Positions 18,948-27,263 of a stretch of DNA of 64,000 bases are shown in pieces (position 1 is the first letter of the stretch; each line of letters begins with the position of its first letter). The position numbers and the translations under genes were made by a program. The notes beneath the pieces are model-generated. The model searched no databases. It saw only the letters and a program-made list of their open reading frames with translations, and was not told the origin of the DNA. Location: NCBI GenBank assembly GCA_963695375.1, contig OY968767.1, positions 744,001-808,000 of the forward strand, in the 5' to 3' direction. Source of the stretch: JACCVL01 sp963695375. GTDB taxonomy: Bacteria; Actinomycetota; Actinomycetes; Propionibacteriales; Nocardioidaceae.

Positions 18948-18997
18948 GGCCGTTTCCCCGGCGTCGTGGCTGCCCGCGACGCGGCGAACGGCAAGAG

Positions 18998-19089
18998 GAT
19001 CCCGACTCCCTATCGCCGGTGCTAACCGGATCAGGTTCGAGGGTCTGCGGGTGGGTCCGCACTCTCAGCGCCCGCGGGCGCTCCCCTGT
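18998..19089 (-). ncRNA. TPP riboswitch (THI element)
   Basis: On the minus strand the conserved blocks appear in order: ACAGGGGAGC, GCTGAGAGTGCG, ACCCTCGAACCTGATCCGG, TTAGCACCGGCG and AGGGAGTCGGG. These are the P1, P2/J2-4 and P4/P5 parts of the thiamine pyrophosphate aptamer. It sits about 80 bases before thiB. Binding of TPP would lower expression of the transporter. Confidence 0.95.
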
Positions 19090-19135
19090 CGTACGCCGCC
19101 GAGCCTACCCCCCGCCGGGGTCCGGCTGCCCGCGG

Positions 19136-19498
19136 TCAGGTCCGCAGCAAGGCGGTGAGCCCGTCCAACGCCTCCGGCACCGCGCGGTACCACGTCCAGC
19201 GGCCACGCCGCTCGCCGCGGACCAGGCCGACCGCGGCCAGTCGACCGAGATGGTGGGTGACCGTCGGCTGGGACAGCCCGAGCGGGCCGACCAGGTCACA
19301 GGTGCAGGCCTGCCCGGCGTCCGCCGCGAGCAGCAGCGACAGCACGCGCAGCCGCGCGGGGTCGGCAAGCACCTTCAGCCGGCGGGCCAGCTCGGCTGCC
19401 TGGTCGGCGTCGAGGGGGCCGGCCGCGAGCGGCTCGCAACAGGTCGGATCGCCCGGTGTGGCGGCCGCCGGTTGGAGGAGGGGGAGCGTTCTCGGCAT
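19136..19498 (-). CDS. arsR: ArsR-family metalloregulator
   Basis: A 120-residue winged-helix repressor. LKVLADPARLRVLSLLL leads into CTCDLV, the alpha-3 metal-binding motif of ArsR-type As(III) sensors, then LSQPTVTHHLGRLAAVGLV as the recognition helix. An N-terminal CC pair (Cys20-Cys21) could supply another ligand. It is divergent from arsI and an ArsR-type palindrome lies between them. A further in-frame ATG at 19537 lies inside that palindrome, so ATG 19498 is preferred. The inducer is most likely arsenite or organoarsenical; cadmium is possible. Confidence 0.85.
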   Translation of the reverse strand: MPRTLPLLQPAAATPGDPTCCEPLAAGPLDADQAAELARRLKVLADPARLRVLSLLLAADAGQACTCDLVGPLGLSQPTVTHHLGRLAAVGLVRGERRGRWTWYRAVPEALDGLTALLRT

Positions 19499-19527
19499 GC
19501 CGCCATCGTGACCGACGAATCGATCCG

Positions 19528-19542
19528 GATCAATCATTGATC
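19528..19542. promoter_or_regulatory. ArsR operator and arsI promoter
   Basis: GATCAATCATTGATC is a perfect 7+1+7 palindrome of the ATCAA-N-TTGAT type bound by ArsR proteins. It covers TTGATC (19537-19542), which forms a -35 with TATCCT (19560-19565) at 17-bp spacing ahead of arsI. Confidence 0.75.
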
Positions 19543-19627
19543 TTCGTCGATGAGTTGCCTATCCTCCTCGTCACATAGACAAACGTCGATGGGCAGCCAC
19601 TCGCCCCGAAATCCGAGGAGGACGACC

Positions 19628-20047
19628 ATGTCCCGTCTCCAGCTCGCACTCGCCGTCGAGGACGTCGAGGCCGCGACCCCCTTCTACGCCGCACTGTTCG
19701 GTGAGCAGCCCGCCAAGCAACGGCCCGGCTACGCGAACTTCGTCGTGTCCGACCCCCCGCTGAAGCTGGTGCTGATCGAGCGGGCCGGGACCAGCGGAGG
19801 GGTGGACCACCTCGGGGTGGAGGTGGAGACCACCACCGACGTCGACAGCTGGCAGCGCCGCCTCACCGAGCGCGGACTGGTCAGCAGGGACGAGCGCGAC
19901 ACGGTCTGCTGCTACGCCCGACAGGACAAGTTCTGGGTGCACGGCGACCCGCACGACCTCGAGTGGGAGGTCTACACCGTCCTCGAGCCGGCCCCGGAGG
20001 GAGCCACCCGCCAGGCCGAGGACCCCGCCTGCTGCACGCCGGCGTAA
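19628..20047 (+). CDS. arsI: ArsI/CadI family metalloenzyme (C-As lyase type)
   Basis: A 139-residue vicinal-oxygen-chelate protein. LALAVEDVEAATPFYAALFG, PAKQRPGYANFVVSDPPLKL and HLGVEVETTTDVD match the ArsI/CadI family strongly, and the CCYA pair plus a final DPACC supply the thiols that bind trivalent arsenicals. ArsI cleaves the carbon-arsenic bond of methylarsenite using Fe(II) and O2; CadI homologues are cadmium-induced. ATG 19628 is seven bases after GAGGAGG. The divergent arsR supports an arsenic role. No arsenite efflux pump or reductase is nearby. Confidence 0.9.
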   Translation: MSRLQLALAVEDVEAATPFYAALFGEQPAKQRPGYANFVVSDPPLKLVLIERAGTSGGVDHLGVEVETTTDVDSWQRRLTERGLVSRDERDTVCCYARQDKFWVHGDPHDLEWEVYTVLEPAPEGATRQAEDPACCTPA

Positions 20048-20064
20048 CCGCGCCGGGCAGCCGG

Positions 20065-21270
20065 TCAGCCGGTCACCAGGGAGGTCAGCGCCGCGGTCAG
20101 CGCGGCCACGCCGGCCTCGCAGTCCGCAGGCTCGGCGTGCTCGGCGGGGGAGTGCGAGACACCGGTGGGGTTGCGGACGAAGATCATCGCCGACGGCACG
20201 CCCGCGGCCGCCAGCACGCCCGCGTCGTGCCCGGCACCGGTCGCCAGCACCGGAGCGCCGCCCAGCAGCCGGGTGAGGTCGTGGCGCAGCGGCGCGGCGA
20301 ACTCCACCCGGCCGCTGACCGACTCGGCCTCCACCGCCAGGCCGGTCCCGTCCCGGGCGGCGCGCTCGCTCGCCTGGGAGGTGATGGTCTCGACCAGCCG
20401 CTGCAGCGTCTCGTCGTCCGCGGCCCGCGCGTCCAGCCAGGCCCGCACCCGGGACGGGATCGCGTTGGTGCCGCCCGGGTGGACCTCGACCCGGCCGATG
20501 GTGGCCCGAGCGCCGGCGATGCGGGCCTGCTTGTTCGCGGCCAGCGCCGTCATGGCGTAGGTGAGCATCGGGTCCTGTCGGTCGGCCATCGCGGTCGTCC
20601 CGGCGTGATCGGCCCGGCCGGTGAACTCCAGCCGCCAGCGGCCGTGCGGCCAGATCTCCGACGCGACCCCGACGGCTGCGTCCCGGTGCACCAGGTCGCG
20701 ACCCTGCTCGACGTGCAGCTCCACGAAGGCGGCCGGCTCTCGCAGCAGGTCGGACCGGCCCGGGGGCTCCGGCGTCTCCCGCTCGGCCAGCACGTCGTCC
20801 AGCCGCCGGCCGGTCCGGTCCTGCAGCGCGACGGCCCGGTCGGCCGGCATCGCCCCGGTGAGCAGCCGGGAGCCCAGACAGGGGAGACCGAACCGCGACC
20901 CCTCCTCTTCCGCGAAGACCACCACCCCGAGCGGGCGGGCCGGATGCACACCGGCGTCGCGCATCCGGTCCACCGCTGCCAGCGCCGAGACCACGCCGAG
21001 CGGTCCGTCGAAGGCGCCGCCGTCCGGCACCGAGTCGAGATGGCTTCCGGACAGCACCCCGCCCGGTCCCGGGGTGCCCCACCACGCGACCAGGTTGCCG
21101 TTGCCGTCCGCCTCCACCTCGAGTCCGCGGGCCGCGGCCTGCCCGCGGAACCATCGCCGGCAGTCCTGCTCGGCCTCCGACCAGCCGGGCCGGCGGTAGC
21201 CGCCGGTCGCGGCATCCCGCCCGATCGCCGCAAGGTCGCGCCACATCACGTCGAAGTCGTCCGGGTGCAC
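20065..21270 (-). CDS. M20-family amidohydrolase (allantoate / N-carbamoyl amino acid amidohydrolase type)
   Basis: A 401-residue binuclear metallohydrolase. Metal ligands appear in SGSHLDSVPDGG, FDGPLGVVSAL, VFAEEEGSRFG, VELHVEQG and GAGHDAG; a dimerisation domain lies between them (GRADHAGTTAMADRQDP). Proteins of this group hydrolyse allantoate, N-carbamoyl-amino acids or related ureido/formimino compounds. hutH lies 640 bp away on the same strand, and such genes occur in actinobacterial histidine-utilisation clusters, so an N-formimino- or N-formylglutamate substrate is possible. That is inference from context. Confidence 0.85.
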   Translation of the reverse strand: MHPDDFDVMWRDLAAIGRDAATGGYRRPGWSEAEQDCRRWFRGQAAARGLEVEADGNGNLVAWWGTPGPGGVLSGSHLDSVPDGGAFDGPLGVVSALAAVDRMRDAGVHPARPLGVVVFAEEEGSRFGLPCLGSRLLTGAMPADRAVALQDRTGRRLDDVLAERETPEPPGRSDLLREPAAFVELHVEQGRDLVHRDAAVGVASEIWPHGRWRLEFTGRADHAGTTAMADRQDPMLTYAMTALAANKQARIAGARATIGRVEVHPGGTNAIPSRVRAWLDARAADDETLQRLVETITSQASERAARDGTGLAVEAESVSGRVEFAAPLRHDLTRLLGGAPVLATGAGHDAGVLAAAGVPSAMIFVRNPTGVSHSPAEHAEPADCEAGVAALTAALTSLVTG

Positions 21271-21286
21271 GCGTCAACATTGCCGC

Positions 21287-21889
21287 ATGGAGTTCGCAAC
21301 GGTGCTGCGCCGTCGCCGCATGGTCCGCTCGTACACCTCCGATCCGGTCGACTCGGCCGTGGTCAACCGTGTGCTGGACGCGGGCAACCGCGGGCCCAGC
21401 GCCGGGTTCAGCCAGGGTTGGGCCTTCCTGCTGCTCGACACCCAGGCCGACGTGGCGCGGTTCTGGTCCGCGAGCACGCCCGTCGGGCGCGGCGACGACG
21501 ACTGGTCGCGGGGCATGCGGACGGCGCCGGTGGTGGTGGTCGCGCTGTCCTGCAAGCGCGCCTACCTCGACCGGTACGCCGAGCCGGACAAGGGGTGGAC
21601 GGACCGCGACGAGGCCCGCTGGCCGGCCCCGTACTGGGACATCGACACCGGCATGGCGGTGCTGCTGGTCTTGTTGGCCGCCGTCGACGAGGGCCTCGGC
21701 GCCTGCTTCTTCGGCGTACCGCCGGAGCGGATCGGGCCGCTGCGAGCGGCCTTCGGCATCCCCGCCGACCACTCCCCGATCGGGGCCGTCACGCTCGGCC
21801 ACCCGGCCGCTGTGACTCACCGGGGCTCGGCCGGTCGCGGGCGGCGCCCGCTGGAGGAGGTGGTGCACCGGGGGCGGTGGGGGAGCTGA
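21287..21889 (+). CDS. Nitroreductase family protein
   Basis: A 200-residue FMN-binding oxidoreductase. MEFATVLRRRRMVRSYTSDPV is the nitroreductase N-terminus with the FMN-phosphate arginines, NRGPSAGFSQGWAFLLL follows, and LGACFFGVPPERIGPLRAAFG is the C-terminal signature. The gap to the divergent amidohydrolase start is only 16 bp, so promoters must overlap the coding starts or transcripts are leaderless. The natural substrate is unknown. Confidence 0.85.
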   Translation: MEFATVLRRRRMVRSYTSDPVDSAVVNRVLDAGNRGPSAGFSQGWAFLLLDTQADVARFWSASTPVGRGDDDWSRGMRTAPVVVVALSCKRAYLDRYAEPDKGWTDRDEARWPAPYWDIDTGMAVLLVLLAAVDEGLGACFFGVPPERIGPLRAAFGIPADHSPIGAVTLGHPAAVTHRGSAGRGRRPLEEVVHRGRWGS

Positions 21890-21911
21890 GCTACGTCCGG
21901 CCCGCAGCGGG

Positions 21912-23492
21912 TCACGCCAACGGACCGGCCACGCTCTGCGCCGCGTCCACGACGGCGCCGGTACGCACCAGGTCGGTCACCGCTGCCATCTCGGGCGACA
22001 GCTGGCGGTCCGGTCCCGGCCCGGGAACGCGCACCCGGAGCAGGGCCCGCACCGCCTCGGTGGCCGGCGCGGGGAGCAGCGGAGCTCGCAGGTCCAGCCC
22101 GCGCGCCGCCGTGAGCAGCTCGATGGCCAGCACCTGCTGCAACCCCTGCACCGCTCGGCGGAGCTTGCGGCCCGCGGCCCAGCCCATCGACACGTGGTCC
22201 TCCTGCATCGCGCTGCTCGGGATCGAGTCGACGCTCGCGGGCACCGCCAACCGCTTCAGCTCCGCCACCACTGCGGCCGCGGCGTACTGCGCGATCATCA
22301 GGCCGGAGTCGACCCCCGCATCGTGGGCGAGGAACGGCGGCAGCCCCTGGCTCCGGGCGACGTCCAGGAACCGGTCGGTCCGTCGCTCCGACATGCTGGC
22401 AACGTCGGCGACCGGGATCGCGAGCATGTCCAGGGCGTAGCCCAGCGGCGCCCCGTGGAAGTTGCCGTTGGACTCCACCCGCCCGTCGGTCAGCACCACC
22501 GGGTTGTCGATCGCCGCCTGCAGCTCGCGGTCGGCGACGTCAGCGGCGAAGCCGGCAACGTCGCGAGCAGCGCCGTGCACCTGCGGCGCGCAGCGCAGCG
22601 AGTAGGCATCCTGCACCCGGGTGCACTCGGGCCCGCGGTGGCTGGCCACGATCGGGGACCCCTCGAGCAGCAGCCGCAGGTTCGCCGCACTGAGCGACTG
22701 ACCGCGCTGTGGTCGCAGCCCGGCGAGGTCGGCGGCGAACACCCGGTCGGTGCCGAGCAGGCCCTCGACGCTCATGGCGGCCGCGACGTCGGCGGTGCGC
22801 AATGCCAGCCGCAGGTCGTGCAGCGCCAGCACCAGCATGCCGAGCATTCCGTCGGTGCCGTTGATCAGCGCCAGGCCCTCCTTCTCCGCGAGCTCGACCG
22901 GGCGCAGTCCCGCCGTCTGCAGAGCCTCGGAGGTCGGCCGGATTATCCCGTCCCGATCACGGACCTGGCCCTCCCCCATCAGCGCCAGCGCGCAGTGCGC
23001 GAGTGGGGCCAGGTCGCCGGAGCAGCCGAGGCTGCCGTACTCGTGCACGACCGGGGTGAGTCCCGCGTCGAGCAGGGCGGCATAGGCGCGGGCGGTGCCG
23101 ACCCGCACCCCGGTACGCCCGGTGGCCAGCGTGGACAGGCGCAGCAGCATCAGCGCCCGCACCACCTCGGGCTCCACCTCGGGACCGCTCCCGGCCGCGT
23201 GCGAGCGGATCAGGCTGCGTTGCAGCGCGACCCGCCGCTCGACCGGGATGTGCGTGGTCGCCAGCGCACCGAAGCCGGTGGAGACGCCGTAGTGCGGCAG
23301 GGTGTCGGCGGCCAGGGCCTCCACCGCCTCCCGGGCATGCCGCATCGCGGTCGCGGCCGCGTCGTCGATCGCGACCCGGGCGCCGTGCCGGGCCACCGCC
23401 ACGACCTCGGCCGCCGACACCGGTCCCACCCCGACACTGACCACGTCCGGCGCCGCCGCCGACGAGGGATGAGGCATTCCTGGCGTGTCCAC
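21912..23492 (-). CDS. hutH: Histidine ammonia-lyase
   Basis: A 526-residue HAL/PAL-family enzyme that converts histidine to urocanate, the first step of histidine degradation. The catalytic site shows YGVSTGFGALA and GSLGCSGDLAPLAH; the MIO cofactor would form from Cys157-Ser158-Gly159, with Cys where most family members have Ala. NGTDGMLGMLVLAL and QEDHVSMGW (active-site Glu region) are intact. GTG 23492 and ATG 23477 are both possible starts; neither has a clear Shine-Dalgarno. hutU and hutI are not in the window. Confidence 0.93.
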   Translation of the reverse strand: MDTPGMPHPSSAAAPDVVSVGVGPVSAAEVVAVARHGARVAIDDAAATAMRHAREAVEALAADTLPHYGVSTGFGALATTHIPVERRVALQRSLIRSHAAGSGPEVEPEVVRALMLLRLSTLATGRTGVRVGTARAYAALLDAGLTPVVHEYGSLGCSGDLAPLAHCALALMGEGQVRDRDGIIRPTSEALQTAGLRPVELAEKEGLALINGTDGMLGMLVLALHDLRLALRTADVAAAMSVEGLLGTDRVFAADLAGLRPQRGQSLSAANLRLLLEGSPIVASHRGPECTRVQDAYSLRCAPQVHGAARDVAGFAADVADRELQAAIDNPVVLTDGRVESNGNFHGAPLGYALDMLAIPVADVASMSERRTDRFLDVARSQGLPPFLAHDAGVDSGLMIAQYAAAAVVAELKRLAVPASVDSIPSSAMQEDHVSMGWAAGRKLRRAVQGLQQVLAIELLTAARGLDLRAPLLPAPATEAVRALLRVRVPGPGPDRQLSPEMAAVTDLVRTGAVVDAAQSVAGPLA

Positions 23493-23639
23493 GACAGCAA
23501 TGTCTCATCACCTGCCTGCTGCTCCACCGCGGCAGCACCCGGGTAGGTAGGGTCGGGACGACTCGAGCCAGTCCTCCCGGTGCCGCTTCCCCGGCCGGGA
23601 CGATCCACCGCCTCGGCATCGGCACTGACAGGAGCCCGG

Positions 23640-26030
23640 ATGCAGGTCGCCACCATCGTCGTCTGCCTCGCGGTCACGGCCCTGGCGATCGGGCTGTTCG
23701 CCCGGACCGCCGCGCAGATCGTCGCGGTGGTCCGGCTCGGCCAGCCGGCCGCGGGTCGCACCGACCAGCCACGGGCCCGCAGCGTGACCATGCTCAAGGA
23801 GACGCTCGGCCACACCCGGATGCTGCAGTGGACGCTGGTCGGCGCGGTGCACTGGGTGGTGTTCGTCGGCTTCGGGTTCTTGTTCTTCACCCTGGTCACG
23901 GCGTACGGACAGCTGTTCGACGCGTCGTTCGCGCTCCCGCTGATCGGACACTGGCGGCCGTTCGAGTGGCTCACCGAGCTGATCGCGTGGGCGATGCTGG
24001 GCTCGATCGCGACCCTGATCGCGATCCGGGTGGGCAACCGACCGCAGGCGCGCGGCCGCCGGAGCCGGCTCTTCGGCTCGACGATGTGGCAGGGCTACTT
24101 CGTCGAGGCCGTCATCGCCACCGTCGGGGTCTGCATCGTGGCTCTGCGCGCGCTGGAGTACGCGCTCGGCTCCCGGCTCGACGAGGACTGGGCCACCGGC
24201 TCCCACTTCCCGCTGACCGGGTGGATCGGCGGCGGACTCGACGGCGCCTCACCGGGGACACTGGAGACCGCGATCATCGCCGTGGCCGCGGTCAAGATCC
24301 TGGTGTCGATGGCGTGGGCCATCGTGCTCGGTCTCAACGCGACGATGGGCGTGGCCTGGCACCGCTTCACCGCGTGGCCCAACATCTGGTTCAAGCGGGA
24401 CGCGTCGGGACGCACCGCCCTCGGAGGGCTGCGTCCGATCACGGTCGGCGGGCAGCCGATCGACTTCGAGAACATCGAGGAGCTGGACGAGGACGCACCT
24501 CTCGGCGTCGGGAAGGTGGAGGACTTCACCTGGAAGGGACTGCTGGACTTCACCACCTGCACCGAGTGCGGCCGCTGTCAGAGCCAGTGCCCGGCCTGGA
24601 ACACCGACAAGCCGCTGTCTCCGAAGCTGCTGATCACGGCTCTGCGCGACCACGCCTACGCCAAGGCGCCGTACCTGCAGGCGGCAGAGGAGCAGCGGGA
24701 CGCGCTGCCCGAATCCGCCACCCGGCAGGCCGACCGGCCCCTCATCGGCGACGAGGCCGCCTATGGCGTGATCGATCCGGACGTGTTGTGGAGCTGCACG
24801 TCGTGCGGCGCCTGCGTGCAGCAGTGCCCCGTCGACATCGAGCACGTCGACCACATCATGGACATGCGCCGCTACCAGGTGCTGGTGGAGAGCAACTTCC
24901 CGACCCAGCTGAACCAGCTGTTCAAGGGTCTCGAGAACAAGGGCAACCCCTGGAACATGTCTCCGTCGGCCCGGATGGACTGGGCCAAGGACCTCCCGTT
25001 CGAGGTCAAGCAGGTCGGCTCCGACGTTGCGGACCTCGGCGAGGTGGAGTGGCTGTTCTGGGTGGGTTGCGCGGGCGCCTACGAGGACCGGGCGAAGAAG
25101 ACCACGCGCGCGGTGGCCGAGCTGTTGCACACCGCCGGTGTCGATTTCGCGGTGCTCGGCGAGGGGGAGACCTGCACCGGCGACCCAGCCCGCCGGGCGG
25201 GCAACGAGTTCGTCTTCCAGCTGCTGGCGATGCAGAACGCCGAAGTGCTCAAGGAGGCTCGGGCCACCAAGGTGGTGGCCACCTGCGCCCACTGTTTCAA
25301 CACCTTGAAGAACGAGTACGGACAGCTCGGCGTCGAGCTCGAGGTCGTCCACCACACCCAGCTGCTGAACCGGCTGGTCCGCGACGGCCGACTGACCCCG
25401 GTGGCAGCACCGTCCGGATCAGTGGCCGGCACCACCGTGACCTATCACGACCCGTGCTTCCTCGGCCGGCACAACCAGGTGTACGAGCCGCCGCGCGAAC
25501 TGCTGGCCGTGCTGCCCGGTGCCACCGTCGCCGAGATGCCGCGGAACGCGGAGCGGTCGTTCTGCTGCGGCGCCGGCGGCGCGCAGATGTGGATGGAGGA
25601 GACGATCGGGGAGCGGATCAACGCCAACCGCACCGCGGAGGCGGTGGCGACCGGCGCCGATCAGATCGCCGTGGCGTGCCCGTTCTGCCGGGTGATGCTG
25701 TCCGACGGGCTGACCGCCCAGCAGGCCGCGGGAGCGGCCCGCGAGGAGGTGGAGGTCCTCGACGTGGCCCAGCTGCTGCTGGCGGCGGTGCAGCGAGAGC
25801 CGGCCGTGGCGGCGCCCGGCGCAACCACGGCGGAACCGGACGCAGCAGACGTCGCCGCGCCGGAAAGCCTGAGTGCCACCACCGAGGTGGGCCCCCTTGC
25901 CGGCACCAGCCGAGCCGAGGCCGTCGACGCGGCCGACGACGTCGCGGCCGGCACCGCCGACGAGCCTGCCACCGGTGCCGACCCGGCCGCCGAGGAGCGC
26001 GCCCGGAGGAACTACCGCCCCGACGGCTGA
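23640..26030 (+). CDS. Membrane-anchored (Fe-S) heterodisulfide-reductase-like protein, EtfD type
   Basis: A 796-residue membrane oxidoreductase. About five N-terminal hydrophobic segments resemble the nitrate-reductase gamma/HdrE domain. Two [4Fe-4S] motifs follow (CTECGRCQSQCP from Cys307; CTSCGACVQQCP from Cys386) and then two CCG cysteine-rich domains (ATCAHCFNTLKNEYG; FCCGAGGAQMWMEE). It matches the group of M. tuberculosis Rv0338c (EtfD), which passes electrons from EtfBA to the quinone pool during fatty-acid oxidation. The last ~75 residues form an acidic Ala/Pro-rich tail. ATG 23640 follows AGGAG. Confidence 0.85.
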   Translation: MQVATIVVCLAVTALAIGLFARTAAQIVAVVRLGQPAAGRTDQPRARSVTMLKETLGHTRMLQWTLVGAVHWVVFVGFGFLFFTLVTAYGQLFDASFALPLIGHWRPFEWLTELIAWAMLGSIATLIAIRVGNRPQARGRRSRLFGSTMWQGYFVEAVIATVGVCIVALRALEYALGSRLDEDWATGSHFPLTGWIGGGLDGASPGTLETAIIAVAAVKILVSMAWAIVLGLNATMGVAWHRFTAWPNIWFKRDASGRTALGGLRPITVGGQPIDFENIEELDEDAPLGVGKVEDFTWKGLLDFTTCTECGRCQSQCPAWNTDKPLSPKLLITALRDHAYAKAPYLQAAEEQRDALPESATRQADRPLIGDEAAYGVIDPDVLWSCTSCGACVQQCPVDIEHVDHIMDMRRYQVLVESNFPTQLNQLFKGLENKGNPWNMSPSARMDWAKDLPFEVKQVGSDVADLGEVEWLFWVGCAGAYEDRAKKTTRAVAELLHTAGVDFAVLGEGETCTGDPARRAGNEFVFQLLAMQNAEVLKEARATKVVATCAHCFNTLKNEYGQLGVELEVVHHTQLLNRLVRDGRLTPVAAPSGSVAGTTVTYHDPCFLGRHNQVYEPPRELLAVLPGATVAEMPRNAERSFCCGAGGAQMWMEETIGERINANRTAEAVATGADQIAVACPFCRVMLSDGLTAQQAAGAAREEVEVLDVAQLLLAAVQREPAVAAPGATTAEPDAADVAAPESLSATTEVGPLAGTSRAEAVDAADDVAAGTADEPATGADPAAEERARRNYRPDG

Positions 26031-26059
26031 CCGGATCGACGGAGCCCGGGGCGGCTCGC

Positions 26060-26479
26060 TCAGCCTCGCCGGTGTCCGCCGTCGCCGTCGCCGTCGCGCT
26101 GGCGCCGTCCGCGCGGACGGTCGACGTCCGGGTCGATCTCGTCCGCCTCGCGCAGCCGGCTGTGCTGCTCGTCCCGCGCTGACGCGGCCTCGTGGCTGCG
26201 GCCCTCCGCCCGGGCCTCCAGCTTCTCCGCCTCCGCCCGCTTCGCGTCGGCCTCGGCCCGGGCACGACGGGCGTGCGCGTCGGTCTCCGCGGCCTCCGCC
26301 TCTCGGCCGCGGACCCTGCCCTCGCGCTCGCCGACCTCGCGGCGGACCTGCGCCGCCTGATGGCGACGGCGCTCGTGTCGGCGCTGCTTTGCCTTGCCGG
26401 ACATTGCCATGACCAGCGCCAACACGGCGATGACCACGATCGCCGCGACGACGATCCAGATGACAGTGCTGCTGTCCAC
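26060..26479 (-). CDS. Single-span membrane protein with charged coiled-coil tail
   Basis: A 139-residue protein of unknown function. One N-terminal transmembrane helix (TVIWIVVAAIVVIAVLALVMA) is followed by a basic stop-transfer patch (KAKQRRHERRRHQ). About 80 residues of highly charged R/E/A helix follow, predicted coiled coil, then a D/G/R-rich end. GTG 26479 sits after GGGGAG; an upstream GTG (26518) would add 13 residues. Such proteins are common in actinobacteria and often carry no known domain. It is convergent with the EtfD-like gene. Confidence 0.65.
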   Translation of the reverse strand: MDSSTVIWIVVAAIVVIAVLALVMAMSGKAKQRRHERRRHQAAQVRREVGEREGRVRGREAEAAETDAHARRARAEADAKRAEAEKLEARAEGRSHEAASARDEQHSRLREADEIDPDVDRPRGRRQRDGDGDGGHRRG

Positions 26480-26560
26480 AGCCGTCTCCCCTCCGTAGTA
26501 GAGCCCCCACGGTCTCACCGCCGGCCGGATTCGCCACCGCTGCCTCCGCCAGGCCCACCC

Positions 26561-26624
26561 AGTGACGTCGCGTGGCTGTACAGTGACGCTTGCAGTGACG
26601 TCATAGTAGTGTCAGACTGGCGTC
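26561..26624 (+). promoter_or_regulatory. AGTGACG repeats before a ribbon-helix-helix gene
   Basis: AGTGACG occurs at 26561, 26582 and 26594; the last copy extends into the palindrome TGACGTCA (26596-26603). A reverse-type CGTCA touches the start codon at 26621. Clustered short direct repeats are the usual binding pattern of ribbon-helix-helix regulators, so this may be an autoregulatory operator. No good -35/-10 pair was found. Confidence 0.5.
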
Positions 26625-27167
26625 ATGGAGTTGTCGCCCTACATCGAACGGCTCCGCACCGACCTGGCGACGGTGGCGGAGGCGGCCGACCCGGACACCC
26701 GGGCCACCGCCGAGCGACTCGTCGGCGCGCTGGACGCCGCGGTGCGGATGACGCTGGTGGAGGCGCTGTCCGACGCCGCCGCCGAGATCACCGCCGACCT
26801 GCCCGCGGGCACCGTCGAGGTGCGGATGAAGGGCCGCGACCCGCAGCTCGTGGTCAGCCCGGGCGTGCCGGGCGCCGAGCCGGGAGCCGGGCCACCGGAC
26901 CCGGAGCCGGCGGACGCGGACACCGACGACGACGGCGCGGTGGCCCGCATCACGGTCCGGATGCCCGAGTCGCTCAAGACGCGGGCCGAGGAGATCGCCT
27001 CCGCGCGGGGCCAGTCGTTGAACGGGTGGATCGTGCAGGCGCTCCGGCTGGCCACCCGAGAGGGCGGGGTCAACGTCGACATCGACCTGTCCTCGCTGCC
27101 GTTCGGCCCGAGCAATCTCGGATTCGGCGGCCGGCGCACCCGCCGGGTCCAGGGCTGGGTGCGCTGA
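26625..27167 (+). CDS. Ribbon-helix-helix (Arc/HicB-like) DNA-binding protein
   Basis: A 180-residue protein. Residues ~1-75 are helical (SPYIERLRTDLATVAEAADPD) and ~75-108 are an acidic, proline-rich linker. Residues ~108-150 fit a ribbon-helix-helix domain: ARITVRMPESLKTRAEEIAS, then GQSLNGWIVQALRLAT. The tail ends in GGRRTRRVQGWVR, basic and possibly DNA-contacting. HicB antitoxins carry a similar domain but there is no toxin gene beside it, so a toxin-antitoxin role is not supported. Repeats at the start codon suggest autoregulation. Confidence 0.7.
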   Translation: MELSPYIERLRTDLATVAEAADPDTRATAERLVGALDAAVRMTLVEALSDAAAEITADLPAGTVEVRMKGRDPQLVVSPGVPGAEPGAGPPDPEPADADTDDDGAVARITVRMPESLKTRAEEIASARGQSLNGWIVQALRLATREGGVNVDIDLSSLPFGPSNLGFGGRRTRRVQGWVR

Positions 27168-27263
27168 TGTCCTCGCCGGTCGCTCGCCTCACGAATCTTC
27201 ACCCCCAGGCGTTGACCAGGTGTGCTCGACCGTCACCCGCCGACGACTCCGAGAGGCACGGCC

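Noticed and set aside
26625..27167. Toxin-antitoxin system
   Set aside because: Only the ribbon-helix-helix protein is present. The neighbours are a coiled-coil membrane protein and a DUF4097 protein, neither resembling a toxin.
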